Origin: Cacajao melanocephalus
Lineage: Eukaryota; Chordata; Mammalia; Primates; Pitheciidae
Direction: 5' to 3'
NCBI GenBank assembly: GCA_963573385.1
Contig: CAUYLG010044514.1
Coordinates: 18,351 to 82,350, forward strand
DNA: 64,000 nt
A program made the position numbers and the translations under genes. The notes beneath the pieces are model-generated. The model had not been told where the DNA came from. It ran no database searches and was given only the letters and a program-made list of their open reading frames with translations. Below, in pieces: positions 1 to 12,410 of this stretch; the stretch's first letter is position 1, and every line of letters begins with the position of its first letter.

Positions 1-717
1 TTTCCCCATCATAATGGACATGATGACATTTATATATTCAACAGTCTCATGGGCAGACTCAAATTTTGAAGAAACTGCCCCAATCCAGCAGTCAAGTGAA
101 GCCTTAGGCTAACCCTAGATGTCCACAAGTCTGATGGTCCCTTGCTAGGCTTCTCAGTGTAAATGGAGGCTGGGGAAGCTGGGCTGGGGTTACACACAGT
201 TCCTGGCCTCAGCCTGAAACATCTCCAGTTTTTCTTACTCTGGAAGTCATAGTGATGCCAAGAGACAGTGAACCGCACATTTGGGTATTAAAATGTGTGA
301 ATCACTCACAAACTTTGGCAGGCCAAAGCAGAACCACGGTGAGCACTTTCCCTCGGCAGGTTGCTTTGGTGCAAGCACTGGAGCAGAGCTCTGTGAGAGA
401 AAGGAGAAAGGGCCTGACTCACTGTTCTTTCTTGATGCCTCATTTTCGTCTCATAGTCATATTTACACCACTTCACAGACCCCGTGACACTTTATGTCAT
501 TAAGTCTCACTGGTGGTTCTGTTTTTTAGAGGAGAAGGAATTGAATCCCAAGTCCCCAAGGGCACCATCACTCTTGGGGGCTCCCTTGCAGGGGTGCCTG
601 CCTGTGATACTGGCACTTGACTCTTTAACTCCGCAACCCCTCCCCTATGTGGTCTTTATCCCTGGCAAGCTGGCTGGGCCAGGACACCTGTAAATTATTT
701 CATCTGTACCCGGAGCT
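1..717. other. Unique non-coding sequence, no repeat recognised
   Basis: No transposon family, RNA gene or credible coding exon is seen. The open frames here are short and have no domain signature. It ends exactly at the AGCT target duplication of the adjoining LTR. Confidence 0.5.
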
Positions 718-1191
718 TGTAAATCCCAAAAATCTGAGCCAAGTCTCAGCTAACAGAAAGCTTATTTTGCCAAGGTTGAGGATGGGTGCCCTTGACACAG
801 CCTCAGGAGATCCTGATGACATGTGCCCAAGGTGATCAGAGCACAGTTTGGTTTTATACGTTTTAGGGAAACATGAGACATCAATCAACATATGTAAGGT
901 GAACACTGGTTCCATCTGGGAAAGGCGAGACAATTCAAAGCAAAGGTTGCGGGACAACTCTAAGTGGGGAAGGGTCTTTCATGGCATAGGTAGATAAAGA
1001 GACAAATGGCTGCATTCTTTTGAGTTTCTGATTCCCTCTCCAAAGGAGGCAATTACGTATGCATTTTTGTCAGTGAGCAGAGGGGTGACTTTGAATAGAA
1101 TGGGAGGCAGGTTGGCCGTAAGCAGGTCCCAGCTTCACATTTCCCTTGAGCTTAGTGATTTTGGAGCCCCAAGATTTATTTTCCTTTCACA
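718..1191 (-). mobile_element. Solo endogenous retrovirus LTR (ERV1-like), minus strand
   Basis: Read on the minus strand, the segment starts TGTGAAAGG and ends TTTACA, the TG...CA ends expected of an LTR. It is about 474 bp long and is flanked by an exact 4-bp duplication AGCT (714-717 and 1192-1195). A TATA-like GTATAAAA lies on the minus strand near 852-860, and an AATAAA-like AAATAAG lies close to the 3' end, so promoter and polyadenylation parts are both recognisable. No internal retroviral region adjoins it, so it is a solo LTR left by recombination. A 4-bp duplication fits class I (ERV1). I do not assign the family name. Short open frames inside it are not genes. Confidence 0.75.
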
Positions 1192-1714
1192 AGCTGTAGG
1201 CCTTGTTTGGAGCCAGGTGAAAGGGGGCACTGTCCCCTTTATCTAAGGTACATGCCATGGTCTTGGCCATCTGAGAAGTAGCACTCAGAGCCTTTCTTCT
1301 GACGGACTGAAGCACATCTGGTCCTGGCTACATACTTGCTGCCTCTCCTCCACGGGGCATTGACCTGGTCCTTGAAGGCTCCCAAAGGCAGGGTCCTTCC
1401 AGAAGGGGCAGCCCCAGATCTTATGGCACCAGGCACATGAAGAGGAGAAGACAATAAGGCCATCTTAAAAAAGAAAAAAACCCCAAATCCAAGGTAAGAA
1501 TAGCTCTAAGACAACAAGACCACACTAATAAAAGTCACCCCTCTTAGAAAACAGGAATTTAAATGTTTTGAATCCTCCTCCTAAGAAAGGGTCCAGGAGT
1601 GAGCTTTTGACCCAATCAGTTATACCCCCAAAGGGTGGGTGGGGAGGGTGTTGGAAAAGAAAAACCTTTAGCACCTGATAGAGGTTGAATGGGACACACT
1701 CTCAACAGCCCTAG
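1192..1714. other. Non-repeat sequence between LTR and MIR
   Basis: No recognisable element or exon. It includes a purine-rich patch around 1630-1665. The minus-strand open frame overlapping the LTR edge has no domain. Confidence 0.4.
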
Positions 1715-1855
1715 GAAATGGCAGGGACTGTTTATTATCTCCACTCTACATATGAGAAAACTGAAGTCCAGAGAGGATAAATGATTTGCCCAACATCACA
1801 TGATAACTTAGAGGCAAAGCCAAGAATAGTTCAGCCTACCTGACTCCTTCCCATT
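1715..1855 (-). repeat. MIR SINE fragment
   Basis: Reading forward it shows the reverse complement of the MIR core: 'tatgagaaaactgaagtcc' followed by 'gagaggataa', 'tttgcccaacatcaca' and a decayed 'cagagccaaga'. It is a tRNA-derived mammalian-wide SINE, diverged and truncated. Confidence 0.7.
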
Positions 1856-1859
1856 CGTG

Positions 1860-2620
1860 TTTCTCCATTGCCTCAAGATGGCTTACAGCTTCTGCATCTC
1901 CTTCCCAAACCTCCTACCCCAGAAACTCTACCTGATTATTTACCCGTATGACTGACGTGTTCTGAAACACACCCACCTTCCTTGGTTGGAATTGCCCTGG
2001 AAGCAGAGCCTGGACTAGGACTTCAGTGTGGATGACCTTTTGAGAGGAGATTTCAGGAAGCAGGAGTAAGGCAGTGAAGAGAGAGTGAGATGCAGAGGGA
2101 GGAAATCAATGTGGTGTCATGGAGCTCACTACAGCTGTGGCAGCTGGGGGCTCAGTCTCCCTGGGGTTCCTCTCTGAGGAACCTTAGAGGATGCTTCTTA
2201 GATTCCCTCACCAGCTGGGCATTTATCCTCTAACTCCTGTCCCCCACTAGTTGAAGATTGCCCACATGAGTTTTGATACTGCTCCTCCCACACTTCCAGA
2301 CTGAGTGAGATCCAGGAGCTTCAGAAGATGCCCCGAGGCAAGAAAGTGAAGCGATGGGGCGAGTGTCCAGTCAGTGTGTATCAGAATGGTCCAGCACAGC
2401 TGCAGCTGAAATCAGAGGTGGGCTGAGGGCAGGGCAAGGGGGCCGCTTCACCACCCCTAAGACATTTGGGAGGAGCGGTCAAAAATGACATGGAAAGTGG
2501 GAGTGATAGTGAGTGACTGGATGAATGAGAGATGCGTGAAGGTGGCTGGGGAGGGTGGGCTGTGATGAGTAGTAGGAATCTTTGGCCTCCACCAAGGTTT
2601 TCTTCCAAGAAAAAGACCAG
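1860..2620. other. Mostly unique sequence; possible old repeat at about 1990-2290
   Basis: The stretch 'ccctggaagcagagcctgg' through 'ccagctgggcatttatcc' resembles a diverged interspersed repeat that I cannot name. The remainder, including a purine-rich block at 2400-2570, shows nothing recognisable. Confidence 0.3.
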
Positions 2621-2621
2621 A

Positions 2622-2805
2622 ATTTTGAATTAGAAGATTGGGCTTAAGTCCCAGCGCTGCGGGGATCCGTTTCACCTAGGGCAAGTAATTCTATTTCCCT
2701 CACATACTTCGTGTGATCTTGTGAAGATCAACTGAGCTAATGTACACAAAGGGTTTTGTAGTGTGACCCGCCACATACAGGTGAGCTGCTGTTGTTGTTA
2801 GAGAA
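2622..2805 (+). repeat. MIR SINE fragment
   Basis: Sense-orientation MIR features are visible: 'gggcaagtaattctatttcc', then 'tgtgaagatcaactgagcta', 'cacaaagggtttt' and a '...cacatacaggtgagct' tail. It is strongly diverged. Confidence 0.6.
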
Positions 2806-3018
2806 TGTGGTATAAGAGCTGCTTCGGCTGTAAAAATCTCATATCCTTTCCTTCAGTACAACCAATACAGAACTTTTCCACTTCTAATACATGATGCAAT
2901 TTTTACCTACAATATATGGATGCTCTTTGCCCCCGGTTCTGCTAACTTTCATTATTTTTCTTCATTTGTCTTATGTTAAATTGCTTTAAACATGCTTGTT
3001 TTACACTCTTAGGCTTTG

Positions 3019-3500
3019 CTGCTGGGAGTAGAATATGGGAGAATTCATATGAAGACCAAATTGGCAATATCTATCAACATGATAAGTACATTTATCCTGT
3101 GCGCCAGCAAAACCACTTCTGAGAATTATTTTTCTGATTACCTACACACACACATGAGATACTTAAGTACAAAATTATTTATTGCAGTATTGTTTGTAAT
3201 AGTGGGAGACTGGAAAGAGCCAAAGGGTTTACATTAAGGCATTTGTTAAATAAACCATGGTACGTCCACACAGCGGAATCCCATGCAGCTGTTCCAAAAA
3301 AAAAAAAAAAATCCCAAATCCCTGTATGTTGTAATGTAGAAAGGGCCGTGGGTTACATTGCTAGATGATAAAAGTAAGATGTAGACCACTATAAACTGTA
3401 TGCTACCTTTTGCATATGGGAAGAAAAGAAACCGAATACACGAGAAAACAATAAAAATGATTACAAGTAAGGGTTGAAAGCTGAGAAACGGGATGAGCAA
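3019..3500 (+). repeat. L1M (L1ME-type) LINE 3' end
   Basis: The segment follows the classical old-L1 3' end order: 'ttggcaatatctatcaa', 'ccacttctgagaatta', 'attgcagtattgtttgtaa', 'gactggaaa', 'taaaccatggtacgtcca', 'atgcagctgtt' and 'gtatgctaccttttgcat'. It holds no coding potential. A short A-tract near 3297-3312 interrupts it. Confidence 0.8.
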
Positions 3501-3892
3501 GGACAGGGGTGAGAGTGTGCTTGTTCAATGCATGACTTTCTATTCATTTTGCTATTTGAGCCAATGTATTGCCTACCCACAAATGATAATAAAAATGGAA
3601 AACAACAAGGAGTCCAGTTCCTGGAATCCTTTCACCAAATGAAAATGGGAAAACGTAGCTGGGAGAGAGAAGTGGACTCGGTTTACCAGATGGCTGGTGG
3701 CAGAACTAAAATTCCAGTAACAGAGGGTTTGGGAAAATTCACAATTGCCGGGTGTCTAGATGCTCTAATGACTCTAGTGCTCGGCTGTTATCAGGAACTT
3801 TGAAACGAGAAACCAAAAAGTGTTCCAGTCAAATTCACTCACTATGCAAAGAGGGTGGGGAGAGATATGAAGGTTTCTTAATATTACTACCC
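3501..3892. other. Unique sequence
   Basis: No repeat or exon recognised. A 91-codon open frame at 3528-3803 has no domain and no initiation context worth noting. Confidence 0.4.
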
Positions 3893-4090
3893 TGATTATT
3901 TATCAGGAGCTTTTGCGTACTTTTCTCATTTTATCTTCCCAAGAATACTGTGGGATATTAGTATCATCATCGCCTCTTTTTTATAGATGAGAAAACTAAT
4001 CTCAGAGAGGTTAGAAAACTTGCCTGAGATTACAAAGAAAGTTGGCGGTGCTGCTGGGATTCAAAATCAGGCTTATTTTGATTATGAGAG
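3893..4090 (-). repeat. MIR SINE
   Basis: Reverse-complement MIR: 'tcattttatcttcccaaga', 'tatagatgagaaaactaat', 'cagagaggtta', 'cttgcctgagattaca', 'gctgggattcaaaatcag'. It spans most of the element. Confidence 0.75.
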
Positions 4091-5426
4091 GAAAAAAAAA
4101 TCAGATGCAAACCCAAATTATCCTACTCGGCTATTTGTTCAAAAACTGTTCAGTGAGCATCTGTTAAGTGGCAGACACTATATGAGAACCTTGCAATATA
4201 TCTAGCAGATTCACTTTCCTTAAATATAGAATTGATGATTTTTGTAGTGTGTTTCTGGGGTTCTCTATTTCCTGTTCAACAGAGGCTGTGGCAATCCTAG
4301 CCACTTGCAGTGGGAGAAGTGATCAAGGTTCATCCTTTTTATCCCGGATTTTCACTCTACTGATGGTTGTTTAAGCTCTGCAAGAATGAGGACATGGAGT
4401 AGAGCCCGGGTAACTGGCTCAGGTGCAGTAACTTTGCTACTCTGTGGCATAATGAATGTCCCATGTCTGATCAATGAATCCTTGAGGAGGAGGAGCTAGT
4501 CAAAGTAGCAAAAAGAGGGCAGAGGTAGGAATGTGGTGGTTGAGGGGGTGGAGGAATCCCCCTGTCATCCCCCTCATCGTTTCCATTTATACACTCATAT
4601 CTGAGCAGTGTTTCCCTTGGACTGTCAGAGGAGAATTATAAATAAAGAAATTCCTCAAATCTTGGTGAGAGAATAGACATAATTTTATATTTGTGTTAAG
4701 AACCTAAAAGAAAGATTTTCTGGGGAACTGAAAGCTTTTGGTAAAATGTGATGCTGGTAAGTATTGAACCTAAATGATACTTTTGAGGAATCTTTCTCAA
4801 GCTGTGCCTGAAAATATTGGTTATAGAAACTTTTTCACTTGTGTGAAGCCCACAGAAGGTGCCTTTTCCTCATGGCCCTTCTGTTCCAAAAAAAAGAAAT
4901 ACTGAGAAATTTGGGAAATCAACCACATCACATCATGTCCATTCACAAAGCAACTTACAGCACTCCAGAGTTTGTCAGTAAGAGGACCCAGAGCAGTGCC
5001 TGCCTATCTAGGACTTGTCTGAGAAACTTCCCATATAGTGCAACTTTTTCAAGTCTGAAACACTAGATTTCCTTGGGTATGTTATTCCCAATATCCCTCT
5101 CACTCATGCTAGATCCAGTTCCAACCGATTTGAATTGTTTCCCTAATTTTATTTTCCTTGCAAGGTACTGAGCTCAGAGAATTAAGAGTCACAGGGAAGA
5201 CAATGGTTAAGCTGGACATTTGTCCAAGCTGGGAGACTAAACAATAAGTGAAAGGCACCTCATTTCAAGTCTACCAAGACAAGAGCCATAATTAAGTAAT
5301 TCTAATTCCCAATTGCTATTCATGTTAGTAAAGGCCTTATAGATCTCTCCATACTCTACCCAGCAGGGCAGGTAATGCCCTTCAAAACTTTGCCACTTAA
5401 GGAGCAAGTTGGGTGCCTCATATGTC
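4091..5426. other. Unique sequence, little recognisable
   Basis: A short piece near 4130-4190 ('gtgagcatctgttaagtgg', 'cagacactatatgagaacc') resembles the antisense 3' end of MIR or L2. The rest, including 4840-5070 and the AT-rich 5130-5340, shows no element or exon that I recognise. Confidence 0.35.
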
Positions 5427-5495
5427 AGGCTGTACAGCAGAGACCCTGGTGCTCACCCATACCCAGTCCTCCTCTCTGTTAGAACACGTGGGTGA
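5427..5495 (+). mobile_element. Left part of MLT1-type MaLR LTR (inferred)
   Basis: This piece directly abuts the inserted LTR at 5496. Joined across it with 6175 onward, the sequence would read as one MaLR LTR. The match of this short left piece is inferred mainly from the target duplication and continuity. Confidence 0.35.
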
Positions 5496-6170
5496 TGAAG
5501 TTACCAGTGGAGGGTGTCCAGGTTCTTGACATTTTGAACAAAGAATTGGACAAAACATACAAACAAAGCAAGGAATGAATGAAGCAGCGATTGAAAATGT
5601 GTGGGAGCTGGCTGAGCACAGAGGCTCAAGGGCCGCCATACAGAATCTTCTTGGGTCCAAATACCCCTTAGAGGTTTCCCATTGGCCACTTGGTGTTCAC
5701 CCCATGTTAGTTAAGTGGTGGCCTGCAATCAGTAGGATTGGTTGCAAAACCAATCAGAGGCTGGCGTGAAGTTACAAAGGTCACACTCCTATGCAAACAT
5801 CTGATTGGTTGTGTGAAGCAACCAATAAGAGGCTAAAGTGAAGTTATGAAGTTGCACTTCTATGCAAATGAAGACTTGGCCCCCAATCAGTCTGATTGGT
5901 TGTAGGCAGCAACCAATCAGAGGCTGAAGTGAAGTTACGAAGGTACACTCCTATGCAAACATCTGATTTGTTGCAAAAAGCAACCAATCAGAGGTACTTT
6001 CAACTTCCCATCTGCCACACAGGAAAAGTGGGGGGTTGCAAAGGGAGTAGCCTCTGGTCCTTTTGTTACTTAGGTGTGGAAAGTTAGAGTTTTCCTTTCA
6101 ATTTAGTTCTATGAAGTCAGTGTGAGATGGCCTTAGGTTCCCTGACTCCAGACCTTATTCTCCTTCCTCA
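5496..6170 (-). mobile_element. Solo ERV1-class LTR with tandem CCAAT/octamer units
   Basis: On the minus strand it starts TGAGGAAGGAG and ends GGTAACTTCA, with an exact 4-bp duplication GTGA at 5492-5495 and 6171-6174, giving a 675-bp solo LTR. The middle (5737-5990) holds about four imperfect copies of a 66-91 bp unit containing ATTGG...CCAAT pairs and an octamer-like ATGCAAA(T/C). The exact octamer ATGCAAAT is at 5862-5869. The region near 5570-5600, where a polyadenylation signal would be expected, looks decayed (...TTTTCAATCGCTG on the minus strand). It resembles the LTR8/LTR9 (HUERS-P) group, but the family is uncertain. It appears inserted in an older MaLR LTR. Confidence 0.8.
5737..5990 (-). 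repeat. Tandem ~70-90 bp units with NF-Y and OCT motifs
   Basis: Units begin at ATTGG cores 5737, 5804, 5895 and a mutated ATTTG at about 5966. Each continues through a CCAAT core, 'cagaggctgaagtgaagtta'-like sequence and an ATGCAAA motif. CCAAT cores occur at 5750, 5822, 5883, 5913 and 5984, and ATTGG cores at 5681, 5737, 5804 and 5895. Arrays like this form the enhancer region of some ERV1 LTRs. Confidence 0.75.
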
Positions 6171-6174
6171 GTGA

Positions 6175-6500
6175 CACACCCCTGCTCACCTTGCAGTTAC
6201 GCAGATCATGTGATTAGTGCTGGCCAATGTTCTGTGAACAGAGTGTCATATCAGGAATGACACTCCTGATATGTCACTGGAGTGAGAAGCTCCAACCCTC
6301 TCTTCTCTTGTCATAGTGATCATGGAAGGCTGTGTTGAGAGAGTCACAGAGCAAAGTATCTGGGACCACTGAGTCACTATATGGAGGACAGCTGCCTGGA
6401 CTTTGTATGAGTGAGAGGTAAGTGTTTGGTGCTAAGCCCCTGAGTCACTCATGCTGTTACTGCAGCATCTTCTAGCTTATCATAACTGGTCCAGTATGTG
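6175..6500 (+). mobile_element. MLT1-type MaLR LTR (3' part)
   Basis: The sequence carries MaLR LTR features in order: 'gatcatgtgattagtgctgg', 'ccaatgttctgtgaaca', 'gtgatcatggaaggctgtgt', 'gtatgagtgagaggtaagtg', 'taagcccctgagtcactc' and 'gttactgcagcatcttctag'. It is diverged and non-coding. Confidence 0.65.
6247..6273. repeat. Perfect 10-bp inverted repeat with 7-nt loop
   Basis: Arms CATATCAGGA (6247-6256) and TCCTGATATG (6264-6273) flank the loop ATGACAC. It lies inside the MaLR LTR and probably arose by chance local mutation or templated repair. Confidence 0.8.
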
Positions 6501-6780
6501 CTTTTAGTTGGCTATATCTACTGTCAATTCTTAAAAATGATCTAGAATCACACTAATCATAGAAGTTAAAAGCTCAGCCATTGTCTCACAGCATTCTCAA
6601 GGAATAACCAAAATATCTATTGCCCTCATTTATAACTATTCAGACGAGGTAGAGGGGAAGATATGAATTTCCATTTGAATTAGTGGCATCTCCATTGATA
6701 GAAATAAAAGGAAATACTGATTTTAGCAAATCTGAGGAATAAGCAACCTCATTTCATTGTGCCATAAATTGAACATTTTG
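6501..6780. other. Unique AT-rich sequence
   Basis: Nothing recognised between the MaLR LTR and the Alu. Confidence 0.4.
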
Positions 6781-7030
6781 TGTCTGGGCATGCAGTGGCT
6801 TATGCTTGTAATCTCAGCAATTTGGGAGGCCAAGGTAGGCAGATCACTTGAGGTCAGGAGTTCAAGACCAGACTGGCCAACATGGTGAAACCCCATCTCT
6901 ACTAAAAATACAAAAATTATCCAGGCATGGTGGTGCATGCCTGTCCTGAGGAGGTGCTAGCACTGCAGCCTGGGTGACAGAGTGAGACTCCATCTCAAAA
7001 AAGAAATAAAAACAACAAAACGAACAAAAA
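6781..7030 (+). repeat. Alu SINE with deletion in the right monomer
   Basis: Standard Alu landmarks are visible: 'cttgtaatctcagcaatttg', 'gaggtcaggagttcaagacc', 'ctctactaaaaatacaaaaa' and an A-rich tail with C interruptions. About 60 bp of the right arm after 'ggtgcatgcctgt' is missing. Confidence 0.9.
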
Positions 7031-8417
<1,387 letters not shown>

Positions 8418-8625
8418 TTAAATATGTCCCTCTTAACTTTGACTCTAGGTTCTGCATGTTTTTCCAGATGCAGTTTTTTCACATTGACCTGATCTTTCAC
8501 CAATATGCAACCCACACTCTATAAATGGCTCTCCATACTTCCTCCCTCACCCAACACCTGTCACTTCTCCCATCTTGCGTCTCTTACTCCATCATTTCTG
8601 CAGGCCAAACCCTTCCCTTTAATAG

Positions 8626-9004
<379 letters not shown>

Positions 9005-10554
9005 CATACTTCCTTCATGAAGGCTTTATATCTCCAGCAAACACTCACCTCTCTCCTCATTGAATTCTTATTTCCTGTCTAACCAATACTATCACTGTTA
9101 ACCTTAGCAGTGTCAAGCTGCTCTCCCCAAATAAACAGGATATGTCTTGATAGTGGAGAGTATGAATTATGCTTCCTTTCCATCCATCCCATCCCATTCT
9201 TTTTTTCCATACCACTCTTCCACAATATTTGGCACACCCTAATGCTTGACCAGCCAGTCAGCAAACAACAGCTGAGTCGCACACTGCCTGTTCTCACTGA
9301 CTTCAGCACAGATGAAGTCAAACAGATGGAATCAAACGCTGATCCTAGTGAAAAAAACTTGCATTCATTGTGCACATTTTGATACTCATAAGAGACAGAG
9401 AAAAGGCCTCTATGAGTAAGTTCAGCTCAAAAACAGGACTAGAGTTGAATTTGGTATCTGAAAGTTCCTAGTCCATTTCTAATAACTCAAGTCTGTATAC
9501 CTGTTTAGAACACTGCACTCTAGAATAAATGCAGACGGCTGATAAGCATTTGTGTTAACCTCTCAAACAACAGAGCTCCAGTCATGCATATGCTCTGACG
9601 GAGGTACAGTCTTTTGTGTAGAAAAAAGACTTGACCCTCAAGTATTTTTGTTTTTTAAATGGGCAGATGCTCATGGAGATGTTCATGTCCACATGTCTCT
9701 TATGCATTTGCCGGCTAGTCAGTCTGAACTAGAAGGACCACTGCCCAGAGAGAAGGAAGGTGGCCCCTAGAGGAATCGAGATCCTATCCTGTGCTTTGCG
9801 CACGAAACGCTATAGGACCCTTGGACATTGGACTGCTGCTGTTGTACGTGACCACGTGATGGGAATGAACACATAATTCTATGTCCCAGCTTTATTGCTG
9901 AGGTCCATAATGAGCCAGTATAATTAAGCACCATTCGCCTGGTTAGTTAGTTCAGGTGTCTAAATCTGTCACAATAAAGTATGTGATGTTAAACATGTTT
10001 GGATTAGAACCTTCTGGAGCCAATGCCAATGCAGACAGCTATATTAATCACATGGGAGGTTATCTTATTTGAGATTTTCTATGCACCTCTGAGTTACAGT
10101 GTTTCATCCATCAAGGGCCTGCTGAAGACATCTGTAAACTTTGATTTATTGCACTGTTTCTGGTACAGAATTAAACAGCATTATACTCAAATATATTGGC
10201 TTAATTGACAGGTCGAGATTTAATCCTGTTAATTTTGTAGCCTGCTTGAAAGCTTCTATTAACCCCTTGCTGAATTGGTAGGATTTAGAAGAGGTATCTC
10301 AGCACCTATTTTGAGCTCGGGTAAATCCATCATTGTCTTTCTTCAAAAAGTTTATTCTTACTAGCCCCAAATCGTAAGTGAACATGAATACCCATGAGAC
10401 AAGTGTGTCATCTAGAACTGTCTCTTTTCTGACTCCATATAGCCTACCTCTTGGGTAAACAGTGTCAGAAGGTTTATGATCAGGGTCTCTCCTGGTTTTG
10501 GGCTTTCTATGTGAGTATTTAATGGGCTAACAGGTGTGAAAGTTGTCCATATAT
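9005..10554. other. Long unique segment without recognised repeats
   Basis: About 1.5 kb with no Alu, L1, LTR or DNA-transposon signature. The section 10000-10380 is AT-rich with clustered homeobox-type words (for example 'ttaattgacagg' near 10200, 'tttaatcctgttaatttt'). Open frames at 9079-9375 and 9110-9382 overlap on opposite strands and have no domain. Confidence 0.45.
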
Positions 10555-10670
10555 TTACTTATTCAAAATACTTTTATTGAGCACTTACTATGTTCAGGAA
10601 CTTCGCTGGGCTAGAAAAAATAAAAATGTATGTGCAGTTGAGATCCTCAAGGAACTTACACCACATAGGA
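10555..10670 (-). repeat. L2 LINE 3' end fragment
   Basis: Reverse-complement L2 features: 'cttttattgagcacttacta', 'tgttcaggaacttcgctggg', 'gagatcctcaaggaacttac'. Confidence 0.6.
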
Positions 10671-10786
10671 TACTCATTAACGACAACAATCTACGCTGTT
10701 ATAGTAATGCATGTTGATAGGTTACCCATACCAGAAGACACAAATGCAGTTAAACTTTCTCTTTCTAGAGAGAGTATAAGGGATGC

Positions 10787-11190
10787 TGATACAGTTTGTA
10801 TGTCTGTCCCTCCAAACTACATGTTGAAATTTGATCCCCTGTGTTGGAGGTGGGACCTAATGGGAGGTGTTTGGGTTGCAGGGGTGGATCCCTTATAAAT
10901 GGCTAGGCACTGTAAGCCATTTACAGTATGCATGGCTGGTTGTAATGGGTGAGTTCTTGTTCTTTTTCTCAGGAGATCTGCCTGGCATCCCCTCCCCTCT
11001 CTCTTCCTTCCTTCCTTACCACGTGATGTCTGCTCCCCTTCCCCTATGAATGGAAGCTTCCTGAAGCCCTTACTAGAAGCAGATGCTAGTCACCTGGTTC
11101 TTATTCAGCCTGCAGAACCAGGAGCTGAATAATCCTCTTTTCTTTATAAATTGCTCAGGCCTTCCTTTATAACAACACAAACAGACTAAG
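10787..11190 (+). mobile_element. MST-type MaLR LTR
   Basis: It starts TGATACAGTTTG and carries 'ggtgggacctaatgggaggt', 'gtgagttcttgttc', 'aaatcctcttttctttata'-like polyadenylation sequence, and ends near 'acagactaag'. The order and length (about 400 bp) match MST/THE1-class LTRs. Target duplication is not clear. Confidence 0.8.
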
Positions 11191-11374
11191 GCGCTAATGT
11201 GGAAATTTCAAACATGGCTGCAAAAAAGTGCGGGAAACACTTGAGGAAGGCAGATCCTCTTGGAGCTTTTCAACTCGCCCCTCACAAAGCAGTCACAGTC
11301 TCCGTGTACATGGCAGGACCACTGCCCCCCACCTCCACCATCTGATAGGCTTCTCCACTGCTCAGGTTACCAGA
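11191..11374. other. Unique spacer
   Basis: No element recognised between the MST LTR and the L2 fragment. Confidence 0.4.
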
Positions 11375-11940
11375 TGTCCCTTCTGCTCCTGGTCACTATG
11401 CTAGGTGTGGAGGACACAGAGAGGGGGAAGACTTCTCTACCTTCTTGGGGTTCACAGTCTGGTGAAGACACAGACATCAGTAAGAGGGCAATGATGGAGG
11501 TTACCTGTGGGAGCCCAAAGTGGACACCCTTAGCCTGGGAGGATTCAAGGAAGGCTTCCTGGAGGAGACACTCTATGATGTTGGTTTTAACAAACGATGA
11601 ACGGTTATTCAGATAAAGAAAGAGGGGTAGGTGAGGAGGGGGAGTTAGAGAATGGCAATTGGGACAAAGCAACTGATCTGGCCAAAGTCACAGCAGAGTG
11701 AGACAATGAAGGGCTCATTGGAAGCCACAAGTAGTTGGTATTTTTAAACACCAAGCAAGGAGTAGCTGCAGCTGGGCTTTGCCTGGGGCTGTGTCACAGA
11801 GGGCCTTGCAGGCCAGACTAGGCCCTTGGAACATGGTTATTTAGGATCAGGTAGAAAATTTCCAAGCAGGAAAGTAAAATGACTAGGGTTTTAAAATTCA
11901 GTCCATCTGATGATAAATCTGGTGGCCCAGTAGAGGATTT
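11375..11940 (-). repeat. L2 LINE fragment
   Basis: Antisense L2 landmarks in order: 'actatgctaggtgtggagga', 'ggttcacagtctggtgaaga', 'aaggcttcctggaggaga', 'cagagggccttgcaggcc', 'tttccaagcaggaaagtaaa'. The open frames on both strands here come from L2 sequence. Confidence 0.7.
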
Positions 11941-12039
11941 ATTGGTATGTGTCTCACTTGAATCACTTTTAAATAAATTTTTGAAATCCACCTTTTCTAT
12001 ACTCTAAGAATACTTTTAGGGCTGAGGTCCTGAAAGTCA

Positions 12040-12410
12040 TGTCATTAAAAAATTTTGTTGTGATTTCACATTTACAAAAAAGTTACAAAATTTACGAATA
12101 ACTTCTATATAACCTTTTCTGAGATTCACCAGTTGTTAACACAATTGTTATTTTGTCTCATTTGTTCATCTATCTATCCACACACACACTTGTACATTGA
12201 ACTATCTGATAGTTTGCAGACATCATGCTTTTATTCCTATTCAGAAATATTCCAATGTCTATTTCCTAAGAACGAGAAATTTCTCTTCTATAACAACAAT
12301 AAACATCAAAATCTGGAAATGTAATAATGTATCTAATACTATAATTTAACCCAATTTTGCTAATTATGCTAATAATTAATCATATTTTTTTAAACTTACC
12401 TAAAAACGAT
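12040..12410 (+). repeat. L1M-type 3' UTR fragment
   Basis: The run 'cagttgttaacacaattg', 'gcagacatcatgcttttatt', 'tgtctatttcctaagaacga' and 'atctggaaatgtaataatgt' matches sequence common in old L1 3' regions. AT-rich, with no coding frame. Confidence 0.5.
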
